A stretch of DNA of 10,704 nt from NCBI GenBank assembly GCA_938009275.1, contig CALLHY010000005.1, positions 1 through 10,704 of the forward strand, given 5' to 3'. The notes below the pieces were generated by a model. That model ran no database searches, had not been told where the DNA came from, and was given only the letters and a program-made list of their open reading frames with translations. This document shows positions 1 through 7,409 of this stretch, in pieces. How positions within the stretch are numbered: position 1 is the stretch's first letter; every line of letters starts with the position of its first letter. Made by a program: the position numbers and the translations under genes. This DNA comes from an uncultured bacterium (GTDB lineage: Bacteria > Cloacimonadota > Cloacimonadia > Cloacimonadales > Cloacimonadaceae).

Positions 1-54
1 GAAATGATTATCTTAACCTTAAAGACCCTGTATACTTTAATGGGTTACCACACA
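1..54 (+). repeat. Left arm of 54-bp terminal inverted repeat
   Basis: Positions 1-54 are a perfect reverse complement of 10650-10703; position 55 is the first mismatch, with scattered identity after it. It begins GAAATGATTATCTTAACC and ends GGGTTACCACACA. No ORF covers it. It may extend beyond the left edge. Either it is one copy of a dispersed repeat at which the sequence was broken, or it is a true element end. The housekeeping genes in between and the lack of a transposase favour the dispersed repeat. Confidence 0.95.
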
Positions 55-56
55 TC

Positions 57-81
57 AGGACTCGATACAAGGACTCGATAC
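57..81 (+). repeat. 12-bp tandem direct repeat AGGACTCGATAC
   Basis: AGGACTCGATAC occurs at 57-68 and again at 70-81, one base apart (13-bp period). A third, partial copy of the core (CTCGAT) lies near 110-115. The repeat sits just inside the left end repeat and upstream of the radical SAM gene. It could be a binding-site array or a remnant of the repeat element; no function can be assigned. Confidence 0.7.
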
Positions 82-161
82 TGTGGTGGAAAATGGTGGA
101 TAGTGTGGCTCGATGGGGATAAGCACCAAGCAAGTGGGACAAAGATTAAACACAAATTAAC

Positions 162-188
162 TTGACTTATGCCGCATCTCAGTAAAGT
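162..188 (+). promoter_or_regulatory. Weak candidate promoter for the radical SAM gene
   Basis: TTGACT (162-167) resembles a -35 box and TAAAGT (183-188) a poor -10 box, with a short 15-bp spacer. It lies 30 bases upstream of the start codon. The match is weak and is offered only because it is the best seen in the leader. Confidence 0.22.
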
Positions 189-217
189 TGCACAAAATAT
201 CCATGTAGGAAAGCATA

Positions 218-1291
218 ATGACACATAAATTCCGCAACACATTCGATAGCAACATCCTGTCTCAGTTTAGCAAGGCAATGCAGGTGATGCAAGGCTTGCC
301 CCGGCGTTTGCCTTTTTTTGTTAAAGCTGCCTCTTATCAACAGCGAGCAGCCAAGCTAAGGGCAAAGCACTGCAAGAACGGCATGGAAGTGCCTCCGCTG
401 CTTATTATCAGCATCACTCGCCGATGCAATCTAAACTGCACTGGCTGCTATTCCAAGCTGTTGCATCTGGATGAGGGCGCGGAGATTGGAACGGACAAAT
501 TCCGCTCTATCTTTAATGAGGCGAGCAGCTTGGGTATATCCATCATCCTGCTGGCGGGTGGTGAACCTTTGGTGCGCAGGGACGTGCTGGAAGTAGCTTC
601 CGAATTCCCAAAGATAATCTTCCCGATGTTCACCAATGGCCTGCTGCTGGACGATAATTATGCCCAGTTCTTTGCCAAAAATCCGCACATTATTCCAGTA
701 ATAAGCCTGGAAGGCAACGAGGCTGAAACCGACTTTCGCCGTGGAGAAGGGGTGTATAAAAACTTCCATCAGGTTATAAGCTATATGAACGCCCGTCAGA
801 TTTTCTGGGGTGTGTCACTAACCTTAACCTCCATGAACTTTGCATCCACGCTAAGCGCAGAGTATGCCAGCGAGATTATGAGCCTGGGTTGCAAGCTATT
901 TTTCTTTGTGGAGTATGTGCCTGTGGCGAAAGGCAGCGAAGACCTGCTGCTGTCTGAAACGCAGAAGAGCGAGGTTCAGCCAAGGGTTGATGCCCTGATG
1001 TCCAGTCTTCCTGCGCTGTTCATAGCCTTTCCCGGTGATGAAGATCAATACGAAGGTTGTCTGGCAGCCGGGCGTGGATTTATGCACATCAATCCCACGG
1101 GCAAGGTGGAGCCATGTCCCTTTGCACCTTTTTCGGATACCGATTTGCGCTTCAGCACATTGCAAGAAGCTCTTAAATCTGAATTTCTGGCCAAAATAAG
1201 AGAACAGCATCACCTATTAAAGGAAGGCAAGGGCGGATGTGCACTGTGGGCAAATAAGGAGCTGGTTGAGGAGCTGCACAGGAAGATATAG
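218..1291 (+). CDS. Radical SAM protein with SPASM/twitch-like C-terminus
   Basis: A 357-residue cytoplasmic radical SAM enzyme. The cluster-binding motif CxxxCxxC is C70, C74 and C77 (sequence RRCNLNCTGCYS), preceded by a beta strand (LLIISIT). The SAM-contacting GGEP motif is at 114-117. These support a [4Fe-4S] cluster and 5'-deoxyadenosyl radical chemistry. The C-terminal part has C281 (GCLAAGRG), C300 (GKVEPCPF, the usual SPASM/twitch strand-turn) and C341 (GGCALW), so three cysteines could hold an auxiliary cluster; this is fewer than in a full seven-cysteine SPASM domain. The start ATG is supported by AGGA at 207-210. About 60 residues precede the core. No precursor peptide or partner gene adjoins it, so the substrate is unknown. 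The broad grouping is the MoaA/PqqE/NirJ-like radical SAM proteins; I cannot place it closer. It stands alone on the + strand and is convergent with rmlB. Confidence 0.93.
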   Translation: MTHKFRNTFDSNILSQFSKAMQVMQGLPRRLPFFVKAASYQQRAAKLRAKHCKNGMEVPPLLIISITRRCNLNCTGCYSKLLHLDEGAEIGTDKFRSIFNEASSLGISIILLAGGEPLVRRDVLEVASEFPKIIFPMFTNGLLLDDNYAQFFAKNPHIIPVISLEGNEAETDFRRGEGVYKNFHQVISYMNARQIFWGVSLTLTSMNFASTLSAEYASEIMSLGCKLFFFVEYVPVAKGSEDLLLSETQKSEVQPRVDALMSSLPALFIAFPGDEDQYEGCLAAGRGFMHINPTGKVEPCPFAPFSDTDLRFSTLQEALKSEFLAKIREQHHLLKEGKGGCALWANKELVEELHRKI

Positions 1292-1349
1292 TGCAGGTGA
1301 TTAGCAAACCCGGTTGAGGTGACTTAGGATGTGTTAGTTGGAAATAGGC

Positions 1350-2441
1350 TTAACTGAAGTCTTTTAGAGAACTTCCCAATCCCAGGCGTTGTTGCCGGTA
1401 GCTTTTATTTTGGATGTTCCGCCACCAGACATGGTTCTCCAGATACCACAATACAGTTTTGCGGATGCCGGTGCTGAAGGTTTCAGCGGGCTTCCAGCCG
1501 AGTTCGTCCATTATTTTGGTGGCATCAATGGCATAGCGAAGATCGTGGCCTGGTCTATCCGGCACAAAGCTGATTAGTTTGCTATAGCTTTCGCCATTGG
1601 CAGAAGGATGCAGCTCGTCCAAAAGATCGCAGATGGTATTTACAATGGCTATATTCTGCATCTCATTACAACCGCCAACATTGTAGGTTTCACCTTTTTT
1701 ACCCTGGGTTATTATGGTGTAAATTGCGCTGCAATGATCGCTTACATATAACCAGTCGCGCACGTTTAGCCCTTTGCCGTAAACTGGCAGGGGCTTGTTT
1801 TCCAGGCAGTTCAAGATCATTAAGGGGATCAGTTTTTCTGGAAACTGATAAGGGCCGTAGTTATTGCTACAGTTCGATATGCTTATGGGCAGCCCAAAGG
1901 TTCGCTGCCATGCTCTGACCAGATGGTCGGAGCCAGCTTTGGAAGCCGAATAAGGCGAGGATGGATCATAGGCGGTGGTCTCGGTGAAGAGGCCGGTTTC
2001 GCTCAGGGAGCCATATACTTCGTCGGTGGACACATGATGGAATCTGAAGCCTTGTTTTTCGGCATCAGGCAGATTACGGTAAAGCTCCAAAGCGGCATTC
2101 AACAGCACTGCGGTGCCCACCAGATTAGTGCTGATAAAGTCCATGGGTGTGTCTATAGAGCGGTCAACGTGGGATTCGGCAGCGAAGTTTACTATTATAT
2201 CGGGCTTAAAGGCCTTAAATATCTTAGTTATAGCTTCTGTATCGCAGATGTCTGCCTGCTCAAAAAAGTATCTCTTGCCACCATATTGGGCTTCAATACC
2301 AAGCAGGCTTTCGAGATTGCCGGCATAGCTTAGCTTGTCTATGTTCAGCACTATGCCGTTGAAGTCGGAACGGGAAAAGAGATAGTGGATGAAGTTTGCC
2401 CCGATAAAGCCTGCTCCGCCGGTAATAATAAGTCTTTGCAT
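1350..2441 (-). CDS. rmlB: dTDP-glucose 4,6-dehydratase
   Basis: A 363-residue extended short-chain dehydrogenase/reductase that converts dTDP-D-glucose to dTDP-4-keto-6-deoxyglucose, the second step toward dTDP-L-rhamnose and related deoxysugars. The N-terminal Rossmann motif TGGAGFIG is at 7-14. FAAESHVDRSI (86-96) is characteristic of the family. The catalytic Thr-Asp-Glu is T139, D140, E141 (VSTDEVYG), and the active-site YxxxK pair is Y164/K168. NNYGPYQFPEKLIP (193-206), RDWLYVSDH (228-236) and PDRPGHDLRYAID (294-306) match the substrate-binding part. Length is normal for RmlB. Its ATG overlaps the parB stop by one base (TAATG), with only a weak AAAGG as RBS, so translation is probably coupled to parB. 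The rest of the rml pathway is not here, which is an unusual setting. rfbB is the older symbol. Confidence 0.97.
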   Translation of the reverse strand: MQRLIITGGAGFIGANFIHYLFSRSDFNGIVLNIDKLSYAGNLESLLGIEAQYGGKRYFFEQADICDTEAITKIFKAFKPDIIVNFAAESHVDRSIDTPMDFISTNLVGTAVLLNAALELYRNLPDAEKQGFRFHHVSTDEVYGSLSETGLFTETTAYDPSSPYSASKAGSDHLVRAWQRTFGLPISISNCSNNYGPYQFPEKLIPLMILNCLENKPLPVYGKGLNVRDWLYVSDHCSAIYTIITQGKKGETYNVGGCNEMQNIAIVNTICDLLDELHPSANGESYSKLISFVPDRPGHDLRYAIDATKIMDELGWKPAETFSTGIRKTVLWYLENHVWWRNIQNKSYRQQRLGLGSSLKDFS

Positions 2442-3295
2442 TATTGGCCTTTATGCTTTTCCAATAGAGACCTGAAGAATTCCAGTTCTGCCTGGCTTTT
2501 ATATTCCAGGGTAATCTTGCCCTTGCCTTTGTGTTCGCGCACGGTTGCTTTCATGCGGAATATGCCGGCAAGCTCCTGTTCCAGGCTGCGGATAAGGGCG
2601 GTACGCTTGGGGGCATCATCTTCTTTCTTCAGTGATTCTACATACACTTTGGCTTTTTCTTCGGCCTGGCGCACGGTAAGCTTGTATTTTATTATGAAAT
2701 CGGCAAAGCTTCTCTGATATTCGGGCTCAACAGCCAGCACGCAGCGTGCATGTCCGGCACTGATCTCGTCGGATGCCACCATTGCCTGAACCTCATGCGG
2801 AAGCTTTAGCAAGCGGATGCTATTGGTAATTGTAGCGCGATCTTTGCTCATAACCTGGGCTATTTGAACATGAGTAAGCTCAAAATCTTCCGCCAGGGCA
2901 GAATATGCCAGGGCTTCTTCTATGGGGTTCAAGTCCTCACGCTGGATGTTTTCTATTATGGCAAGCTGAAGCTGTTCCTTTTTTGAAACGCTACGGATAA
3001 CCACCGGCACCATGTCCAGTCCTGCCAGCTTGGCAGCTTCCAAGCGGCGTTCTCCGGCTATCAGCTCGTATTCTGAGCCATTGGATTTGGTAACAATCAG
3101 GGGCTGAATGATGCCGTTTTCTTTTATGCTTTCGCTCAGTTCTGCCAACCGCACGGGATCGAAGGTTTTGCGTGGCTGATACCTGTTTGGCTTAATGCTG
3201 TCTATCGGCAGGGTGCCAATTCCGGGCTGGGTGGCTCCGTTGTTGTCTCTTTCTGGTATTAGGGCGGATAGTCCGCGGCCAAGGCGTTCATTCAT
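2441..3295 (-). CDS. parB: ParB/Spo0J chromosome-partitioning CTPase clamp
   Basis: A 284-residue ParB that loads on parS sites, slides as a CTP-dependent clamp and works with ParA in origin segregation. The N-terminus has the usual RLGRGLSALI (4-13), the ParA-stimulating tail. The CTP-binding/ParB-Srx domain spans about 28-125, with the GERR motif at 81-84 and ENIQRE (115-120). The DNA-binding helix-turn-helix is about 139-165 (THVQIAQVMSKDRATITNSI), followed by RLLKLP. After a charged linker (about 212-232) the last 40 residues form the dimerisation domain (KGKITLEYKSQAELEFFRSLL, from 258). The start ATG overlaps the parA stop TGA by one base, and an AGGGA ribosome-binding site lies within the end of parA. 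Full length and apparently intact. I saw no full parS palindrome in the window. Confidence 0.97.
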   Translation of the reverse strand: MNERLGRGLSALIPERDNNGATQPGIGTLPIDSIKPNRYQPRKTFDPVRLAELSESIKENGIIQPLIVTKSNGSEYELIAGERRLEAAKLAGLDMVPVVIRSVSKKEQLQLAIIENIQREDLNPIEEALAYSALAEDFELTHVQIAQVMSKDRATITNSIRLLKLPHEVQAMVASDEISAGHARCVLAVEPEYQRSFADFIIKYKLTVRQAEEKAKVYVESLKKEDDAPKRTALIRSLEQELAGIFRMKATVREHKGKGKITLEYKSQAELEFFRSLLEKHKGQ

Positions 3296-4071
3296 CAGTT
3301 ATTCCCTTTCTTGCTGCGTTCAATAATCTCGTTGGCAAGGTTCAGATAGCTCATAGCTCCGGGGGAGCGTATGTCGTACAAAAAGATGGGCTTACCAAAG
3401 CTGGGTGCCTCGGTGAGCTTAATGTTGCGCGGTATTACCGAGCGGAACACCTTTTCCTTAAAATAGCGATGCACTTCTTTTGCCACTTGCATCGAGAGAT
3501 TTACCCGCTTGTCGAACATGGTTAAGAGGATGCCTATTATACCCAGATTAGGATTTAAGTTCTTTTGAATAAGCCGGATGGTGGTAAGTAACTGGCTAAC
3601 CCCTTCCAGGGCATAGTATTCGCACTGTATGGGCACCAGTACATCCGTGCTGGCGGTCATGGCATTCACGGTTAATAGTCCCAGTGAGGGCGGGCAGTCT
3701 ATAAGGATGTAGTCATAATCATTCAGTATTGGTTGCAGGGCTTCTTTTAGCTTATGCTCGCGGGCAAACTCGTGCACCAGTTCTATCTCGGCACCGGTTA
3801 GATGGATATTTCCCGGTACACAGAAGAGATTTTCGGTATTGGTAGGCAAAATGGTATTGGTGATGGGAACCCGCCCGATAAGCGCGTCATAAACCTGCAG
3901 TTCAACCTTCTCTTTATCTATGCCAACGCCGCTGGAGGCATTGCCTTGCGGATCGAAGTCTATTAGTAAAGTCTTCTTCTCCAGCACTGCCAATCCGGCT
4001 GCCAGGTTAACCGCGGTAGTGGTTTTGCCAACCCCGCCTTTTTGGTTTACTATAGTTATTACTTTTGCCAT
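3295..4071 (-). CDS. parA: ParA/Soj chromosome-partitioning ATPase
   Basis: A 258-residue deviant-Walker P-loop ATPase of the MinD/ParA superfamily that binds the nucleoid as an ATP dimer and is stimulated by ParB. Deviant Walker A is KGGVGKTT (11-18), with signature K11 and K16. Walker A' is DFDPQGN (38-44), and Walker B is ILIDCPPS (122-129), ending in the conserved D125. The C-terminal SVIPRNIKLTEAPSFGKPI (211-229) is typical of chromosomal Soj-type ParA. There is no N-terminal helix-turn-helix of the kind found in plasmid type Ia ParA, which supports a chromosomal role. RBS AAGGA (4076-4080) lies 4 bases before ATG. It sits 16 bases after rsmG and overlaps parB, the classical rsmG-parA-parB order seen near many bacterial origins. 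Confidence 0.97.
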   Translation of the reverse strand: MAKVITIVNQKGGVGKTTTAVNLAAGLAVLEKKTLLIDFDPQGNASSGVGIDKEKVELQVYDALIGRVPITNTILPTNTENLFCVPGNIHLTGAEIELVHEFAREHKLKEALQPILNDYDYILIDCPPSLGLLTVNAMTASTDVLVPIQCEYYALEGVSQLLTTIRLIQKNLNPNLGIIGILLTMFDKRVNLSMQVAKEVHRYFKEKVFRSVIPRNIKLTEAPSFGKPIFLYDIRSPGAMSYLNLANEIIERSKKGNN

Positions 4072-4087
4072 ATTGTCCTTACTTAAG

Positions 4088-4729
4088 TTATCGTTTCATC
4101 AGGTCGCGCTGCTTTATTGCCACAATCCTGCGTTGTCCCAAATCGGGATCGCTTGTTTCCAGCAGAATGCTGTAGTTTAAGCCTTCCAGATCGTTCAATT
4201 TCTGTGCCTTGTAAAACACTGCCATTCCCGATGGCTTCAGCAGCCTTCTAAGTGGTGCAAGATATCGCTCTTCCAAGGCCACCGCACGGCATATCACCAG
4301 ATCGAAGCTGGGACGGCGTGCAGTGAAGGCATAATCTTCCAGCCTGGCACTAACCACAGAGCAATCAGCAAGCCCTAGGGCTTCTACGAATTCCTGCATG
4401 GCATGCGCTTTTTTTTGCACCGAGTCCAGCATTACCAAACTGAAGTTCGGAGATGCTAACTTCAAGGGAATGCCGGGGATACCGCCGCCGGAACCGAAGT
4501 CTAACACCGTCTTACCTGCCAAATCCAAACATTCCAGAGCAAGCAGGCTGTCAAGGAAATGCTGTGTCCAATATCTATCTGCTGCCAAGTTTCGCGACAC
4601 CAGATTAACCATGCGGTTGGTGTTGCTAAGTAGCTGATGATAATGCTCAAACTTACCCATCAACTGCGGGATACTCTCAAGGTTTTGCTTTTTTAGAAAG
4701 TCCTCAAAGCGTTTCTTTTGCTCTATCAT
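4088..4729 (-). CDS. rsmG: 16S rRNA (guanine-527-N7)-methyltransferase RsmG
   Basis: A 213-residue SAM-dependent class I methyltransferase that modifies G527 (E. coli numbering) in the 530 loop of 16S rRNA; loss of it confers low-level streptomycin resistance in several bacteria. The SAM-binding glycine-rich motif VLDFGSGGGIPGIPL is at 75-89. An N-terminal helical part (1-50) ends in the family-typical NLVSRN (42-47) and HFLDSL (57-62). LDSVQKKAHAMQEF (101-114) is the usual acidic-loop region that contacts SAM ribose and RNA, and ICRAVA (146-151) is also conserved. The RBS AAGGAG overlaps the last codons and stop of the upstream exported-protein gene, only 2 bases away, so it is probably co-transcribed and coupled. 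Older name gidB. Length is normal. Confidence 0.96.
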   Translation of the reverse strand: MIEQKKRFEDFLKKQNLESIPQLMGKFEHYHQLLSNTNRMVNLVSRNLAADRYWTQHFLDSLLALECLDLAGKTVLDFGSGGGIPGIPLKLASPNFSLVMLDSVQKKAHAMQEFVEALGLADCSVVSARLEDYAFTARRPSFDLVICRAVALEERYLAPLRRLLKPSGMAVFYKAQKLNDLEGLNYSILLETSDPDLGQRRIVAIKQRDLMKR

Positions 4730-4731
4730 GC

Positions 4732-7245
4732 TTACTCCTTTGGCAGATTGCGCAGCAGTGCCTGAACCAAAAATGATTCGTCATTACTCATGCTTTTCAG
4801 CACTGCTTTAGCTTTTGGTTTGTCTATCTGCATCAGCGAACGGGCAACAATATAGCGATACCTCTCACTGCTATGAAATGCATAAGTATTAAGTATCTCA
4901 ATACTTTCATCACTCTTTATGCTTCCTAATAGCGAAATGCTGGCAGTAATGTATCTCTTTGCCTCCAAATGCCTTTTAATGGGGACAATAAGCGTGCTGT
5001 CGCCCACTCCGGCAATAAGGCTCATGGCTGTCTTTGCCTTCAGGCTGTCGCTGGCTTCCACAAAGTTGAACAGGCTATCCTTAAAAATTGGCACCTTATC
5101 CAAAAAGGCTTCCAAAGCCCGATATTCCAGCCCCGATCTACCGTCCAGTTTGTTGGCAATAATGTATGGCAAAGCTTCTTGCTGCCTGTCCACCAATACC
5201 TTTCTGGCTTCACGCACCCGGTTTACCGCCGAGCCCACTTCCCATTCGGCAGCCGCGGCAAACACCTCGGCAATTGGTGCATCAATTGCTATCAATGGGT
5301 CATCTGAGGTTTTGGCTGCTTCTGTTGCAACTGCCACCTCACTAAGTTCAACGTCTCTACCAAAGCCATAGGTGCCTTTTTCCCAATTGCTGTTATCTGC
5401 CTTGCTGCTATCAGAATAAAGGTCTTTTCCGCCCATGTCCAAAAACAACCCAATGCCACCCGTGGAGCGTGCAAAAGCTGCGTTGCCATAGTTTTGAGCT
5501 TCGTTGCGCTCATAGCGGTCGTCTCCGCTTTTATCCACAAAGATGCCAACCGAGTTGCTAAGCCCCAGCCCGTTGCCACCATGAATGGAATAGGCATCAT
5601 TGCCGCTGTTATCTATCAGCATCCCCATTCCCCAGTCGTGTCCTGCACCCTGTCCGGGTCCGTTTCTACTGTAATAGGTATCGTTACCCCCGCCGTCATA
5701 TAAAAAGCCGCTTGCCAGGTGAATGCCCGAACCTTGCGGATAATAAACCGCATTGTAAACGTCATTTCCAGCCTCGTCTATCAGCACACCCGTGGCATAC
5801 CAATAGCCAACACCCTGCGCGTAAACCCCGCCTAAATACTTGTCGTTACCGGCCTTGTCATACACCAGGCCCAAGCCTCCGGCAAAATCGGGACGGAAAC
5901 CAAAGCCCATGCCCTGCCCCATGCTGCGATAATCGTCGGGCATTAATGGCGCGTGGGTATATTTCCCGCCCAGAATGTAAGTGTCTGCCCCGCTGTAGTC
6001 CAGCATTGCTCCTATTCCGCCTACGCTACCCAGCCCCTGAGCCATGGTTGTGGCATTGTAAGTATCATTACCTTCCATGTCCACCAGCATGCCAATGCCC
6101 TGCATGGCAGCACCTTGTGAGAACAAACCACTACGATAGTTATCCGCTCCAGCATAGTCCACGTGGAGATTAATGCCCTTAAACGCGCTAAAGGCAAAGT
6201 CATCGGTTGAATATGTGTCATCACCGCTAAGGTCGTATGAAATGCCCACGCCCATAGAGCTAAAAAACATCCCGCCGGGCTCATAGTTACGATAAACGTC
6301 ATCGCCGCTATAGTCTATCAGCATATAGCTATTGTGCAGGTAGTCGGCATAAAGGTTCAGCTCGTAGGTGTCAGTCCCACTTGGCTCTATCATCAGGCAT
6401 ATCTTTTTGCCTTTCAGTTGCTTGTTAGTTGTTTGGTTATAGCTGTCGTTCCCCCTGCTGCCAATTATCATCGTGCCGTATCTGGTGCTTTTATATATAG
6501 CTTTCTTGTTTGTGTACTTCAGCTTTCCGGCAGCTTCCCGCAGCACTTGTGAGGCAGCGAGGTATTTCATTGCTGCCATGGCAGCGTCGTTATAGCTAAA
6601 GCTTAGCTGTTTTTGCAGTTCATCCGCATCCCAGTTAGGCGCATCGGGAAGCTTTTTTTGTTGTAATAGCTTTTCATACTTTTCCTTATCCTCGCTTTCG
6701 GCAAAGGCGGCAAAGATGTATGCGCCAAGGCTGTCCTTATGTGTTTGCCACTGGCTTTGTGAAAAGCTGCCAAGCAGGGGGTTAAGCTCATTCAGCACAT
6801 CTTCCCAAAAGCGGAAGATATCTTTGGGTTGCTTAACGCTGGCTTTGAACTTAAGTTGATACTGCCAATATGCCTCCAGGTAGCTGTCCATAAGGTCTGC
6901 ATCACAAAAGGCGATGTTCATAAAATGATTTAGCGTTGCAGCCATGCCGGCATCACTGCCATCAGCACAAATCCGCCTTAGCTCGCCTACCTGTTTAGCA
7001 CCCTTTAGCGGCTGTTGCAAGGCGTTCATGTGCCAGGTGCGCTTCATGCGAGAAGATAAATCCCAGTCTTTTTCGTAGTTTAGGGAGTTTAGGTTTAGGT
7101 TTGCCCCTTGCAGCATTTCGGCAAGCTCCGCCTCAGTTTGGGCGTCAATTATGTTATATGCATCGCTGTTGACGGCATACATACCGCTGCTCAATGCCAT
7201 AAATATTATCATTAACCTGGAAAAGACAATCTGTATCATCTTCAT
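4732..7245 (-). CDS. Exported GxDxY-repeat protein with HEAT-like C-terminus
   Basis: I do not recognise a named family. An in-frame TTG start at 7266 would give 844 residues, but ATG at 7245 is preferred: it is preceded by GAGGTGA (7248-7254) and gives a clean signal peptide (MKMIQIVFSRLMIIFMALSSGMYA), for 837 residues. In 844-residue numbering, 40-260 is a mainly helical domain. About 268-617 holds some 13 copies of a unit with core xDxxGxDxY (for example IDYSGDDVY, VDMEGNDTY, IDEAGNDVY), the tyrosines spaced mostly 24-28 residues apart, with QGxG and GΦG linkers. Residues about 685-844 are HEAT/PBS-lyase-like helical repeats (for example KAKTAMSLIAGVGD). The regular Asp/Gly/Asn turns suggest a beta-solenoid, possibly metal-binding, on the cell surface or in the periplasm. 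It is the first gene of the run into rsmG-parA-parB-rmlB, with a 2-base gap to rsmG. Confidence 0.88.
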   Translation of the reverse strand: MKMIQIVFSRLMIIFMALSSGMYAVNSDAYNIIDAQTEAELAEMLQGANLNLNSLNYEKDWDLSSRMKRTWHMNALQQPLKGAKQVGELRRICADGSDAGMAATLNHFMNIAFCDADLMDSYLEAYWQYQLKFKASVKQPKDIFRFWEDVLNELNPLLGSFSQSQWQTHKDSLGAYIFAAFAESEDKEKYEKLLQQKKLPDAPNWDADELQKQLSFSYNDAAMAAMKYLAASQVLREAAGKLKYTNKKAIYKSTRYGTMIIGSRGNDSYNQTTNKQLKGKKICLMIEPSGTDTYELNLYADYLHNSYMLIDYSGDDVYRNYEPGGMFFSSMGVGISYDLSGDDTYSTDDFAFSAFKGINLHVDYAGADNYRSGLFSQGAAMQGIGMLVDMEGNDTYNATTMAQGLGSVGGIGAMLDYSGADTYILGGKYTHAPLMPDDYRSMGQGMGFGFRPDFAGGLGLVYDKAGNDKYLGGVYAQGVGYWYATGVLIDEAGNDVYNAVYYPQGSGIHLASGFLYDGGGNDTYYSRNGPGQGAGHDWGMGMLIDNSGNDAYSIHGGNGLGLSNSVGIFVDKSGDDRYERNEAQNYGNAAFARSTGGIGLFLDMGGKDLYSDSSKADNSNWEKGTYGFGRDVELSEVAVATEAAKTSDDPLIAIDAPIAEVFAAAAEWEVGSAVNRVREARKVLVDRQQEALPYIIANKLDGRSGLEYRALEAFLDKVPIFKDSLFNFVEASDSLKAKTAMSLIAGVGDSTLIVPIKRHLEAKRYITASISLLGSIKSDESIEILNTYAFHSSERYRYIVARSLMQIDKPKAKAVLKSMSNDESFLVQALLRNLPKE
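5416..6465 (-). repeat. Coding repeat region: about 13 GxDxY units
   Basis: This stretch encodes residues 268-617 of the exported protein. The repeated core places Asp, Gly, Asp and Tyr at fixed positions; tyrosines fall at 276, 301, 325, 352, 377, 403, 430, 477, 504, 531, 559, 585 and 617. The 47-residue step at 430-477 probably hides a degenerate unit (around GFGFRPDFAGGLGL). Units differ clearly at DNA level, so the array is old rather than recently amplified. Units 6 to 11 carry the best-conserved QG(L/V/S/A)G linkers. Confidence 0.9.
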
Positions 7246-7267
7246 TATCACCTCGCTAAGAGGCAAC

Positions 7268-7293
7268 TATCTAATGTGGCTGCAATTTGTCAA
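7268..7293 (-). promoter_or_regulatory. Weak candidate promoter for the rsmG-parAB operon
   Basis: On the - strand TTGACA (7288-7293) is a perfect -35 hexamer, followed after only 14 bases by TAGATA (7268-7273). The spacer is shorter than usual. If used, the transcript would start about 15-20 bases before the preferred ATG at 7245, just including its RBS. It would also exclude the alternative TTG start. Confidence 0.25.
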
Positions 7294-7409
7294 TGGCTTT
7301 CGCTTGCCTGGCTATGCGTAGCATTTATAATGCAAGGGACAACTTGCTGAACTCTGCAAGTATCAGTATTAATCCCAGTCTATTCTGATGCTTTCGTGTA
7401 AACTCGTAT

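Noticed and set aside
45..242. A 65-codon - strand ORF in the left leader
   Set aside because: It overlaps the end repeat and the start of the radical SAM gene, with no ribosome-binding site or recognisable protein.
431..769. A 112-codon - strand ORF
   Set aside because: It is antisense to the radical SAM core motifs.
1292..1349. A bidirectional terminator between the convergent radical SAM and rmlB genes
   Set aside because: No stem of useful length or T tract could be found in the 58 bases.
1923..2333. A 136-codon + strand ORF
   Set aside because: It is antisense to the catalytic region of rmlB, where all family motifs are intact on the - strand.
4919..5371. A 150-codon + strand ORF
   Set aside because: It is antisense to the HEAT-like part of the exported protein, whose reading frame has clear repeats and a signal peptide; the + frame has none.
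5712..6173. A 153-codon + strand ORF opposite the repeat array
   Set aside because: It lies antisense to strong coding sequence; its Pro/Cys/His-rich translation is the mirror of Gly/Asp-rich repeats, with no ribosome-binding site.
5416..6465. Classification of the repeats as RTX calcium-binding nonapeptides
   Set aside because: The GxD core is shared, but the 24-28-residue period and fixed Tyr do not fit the 9-residue RTX repeat, and no RTX-type C-terminal secretion signal is visible.
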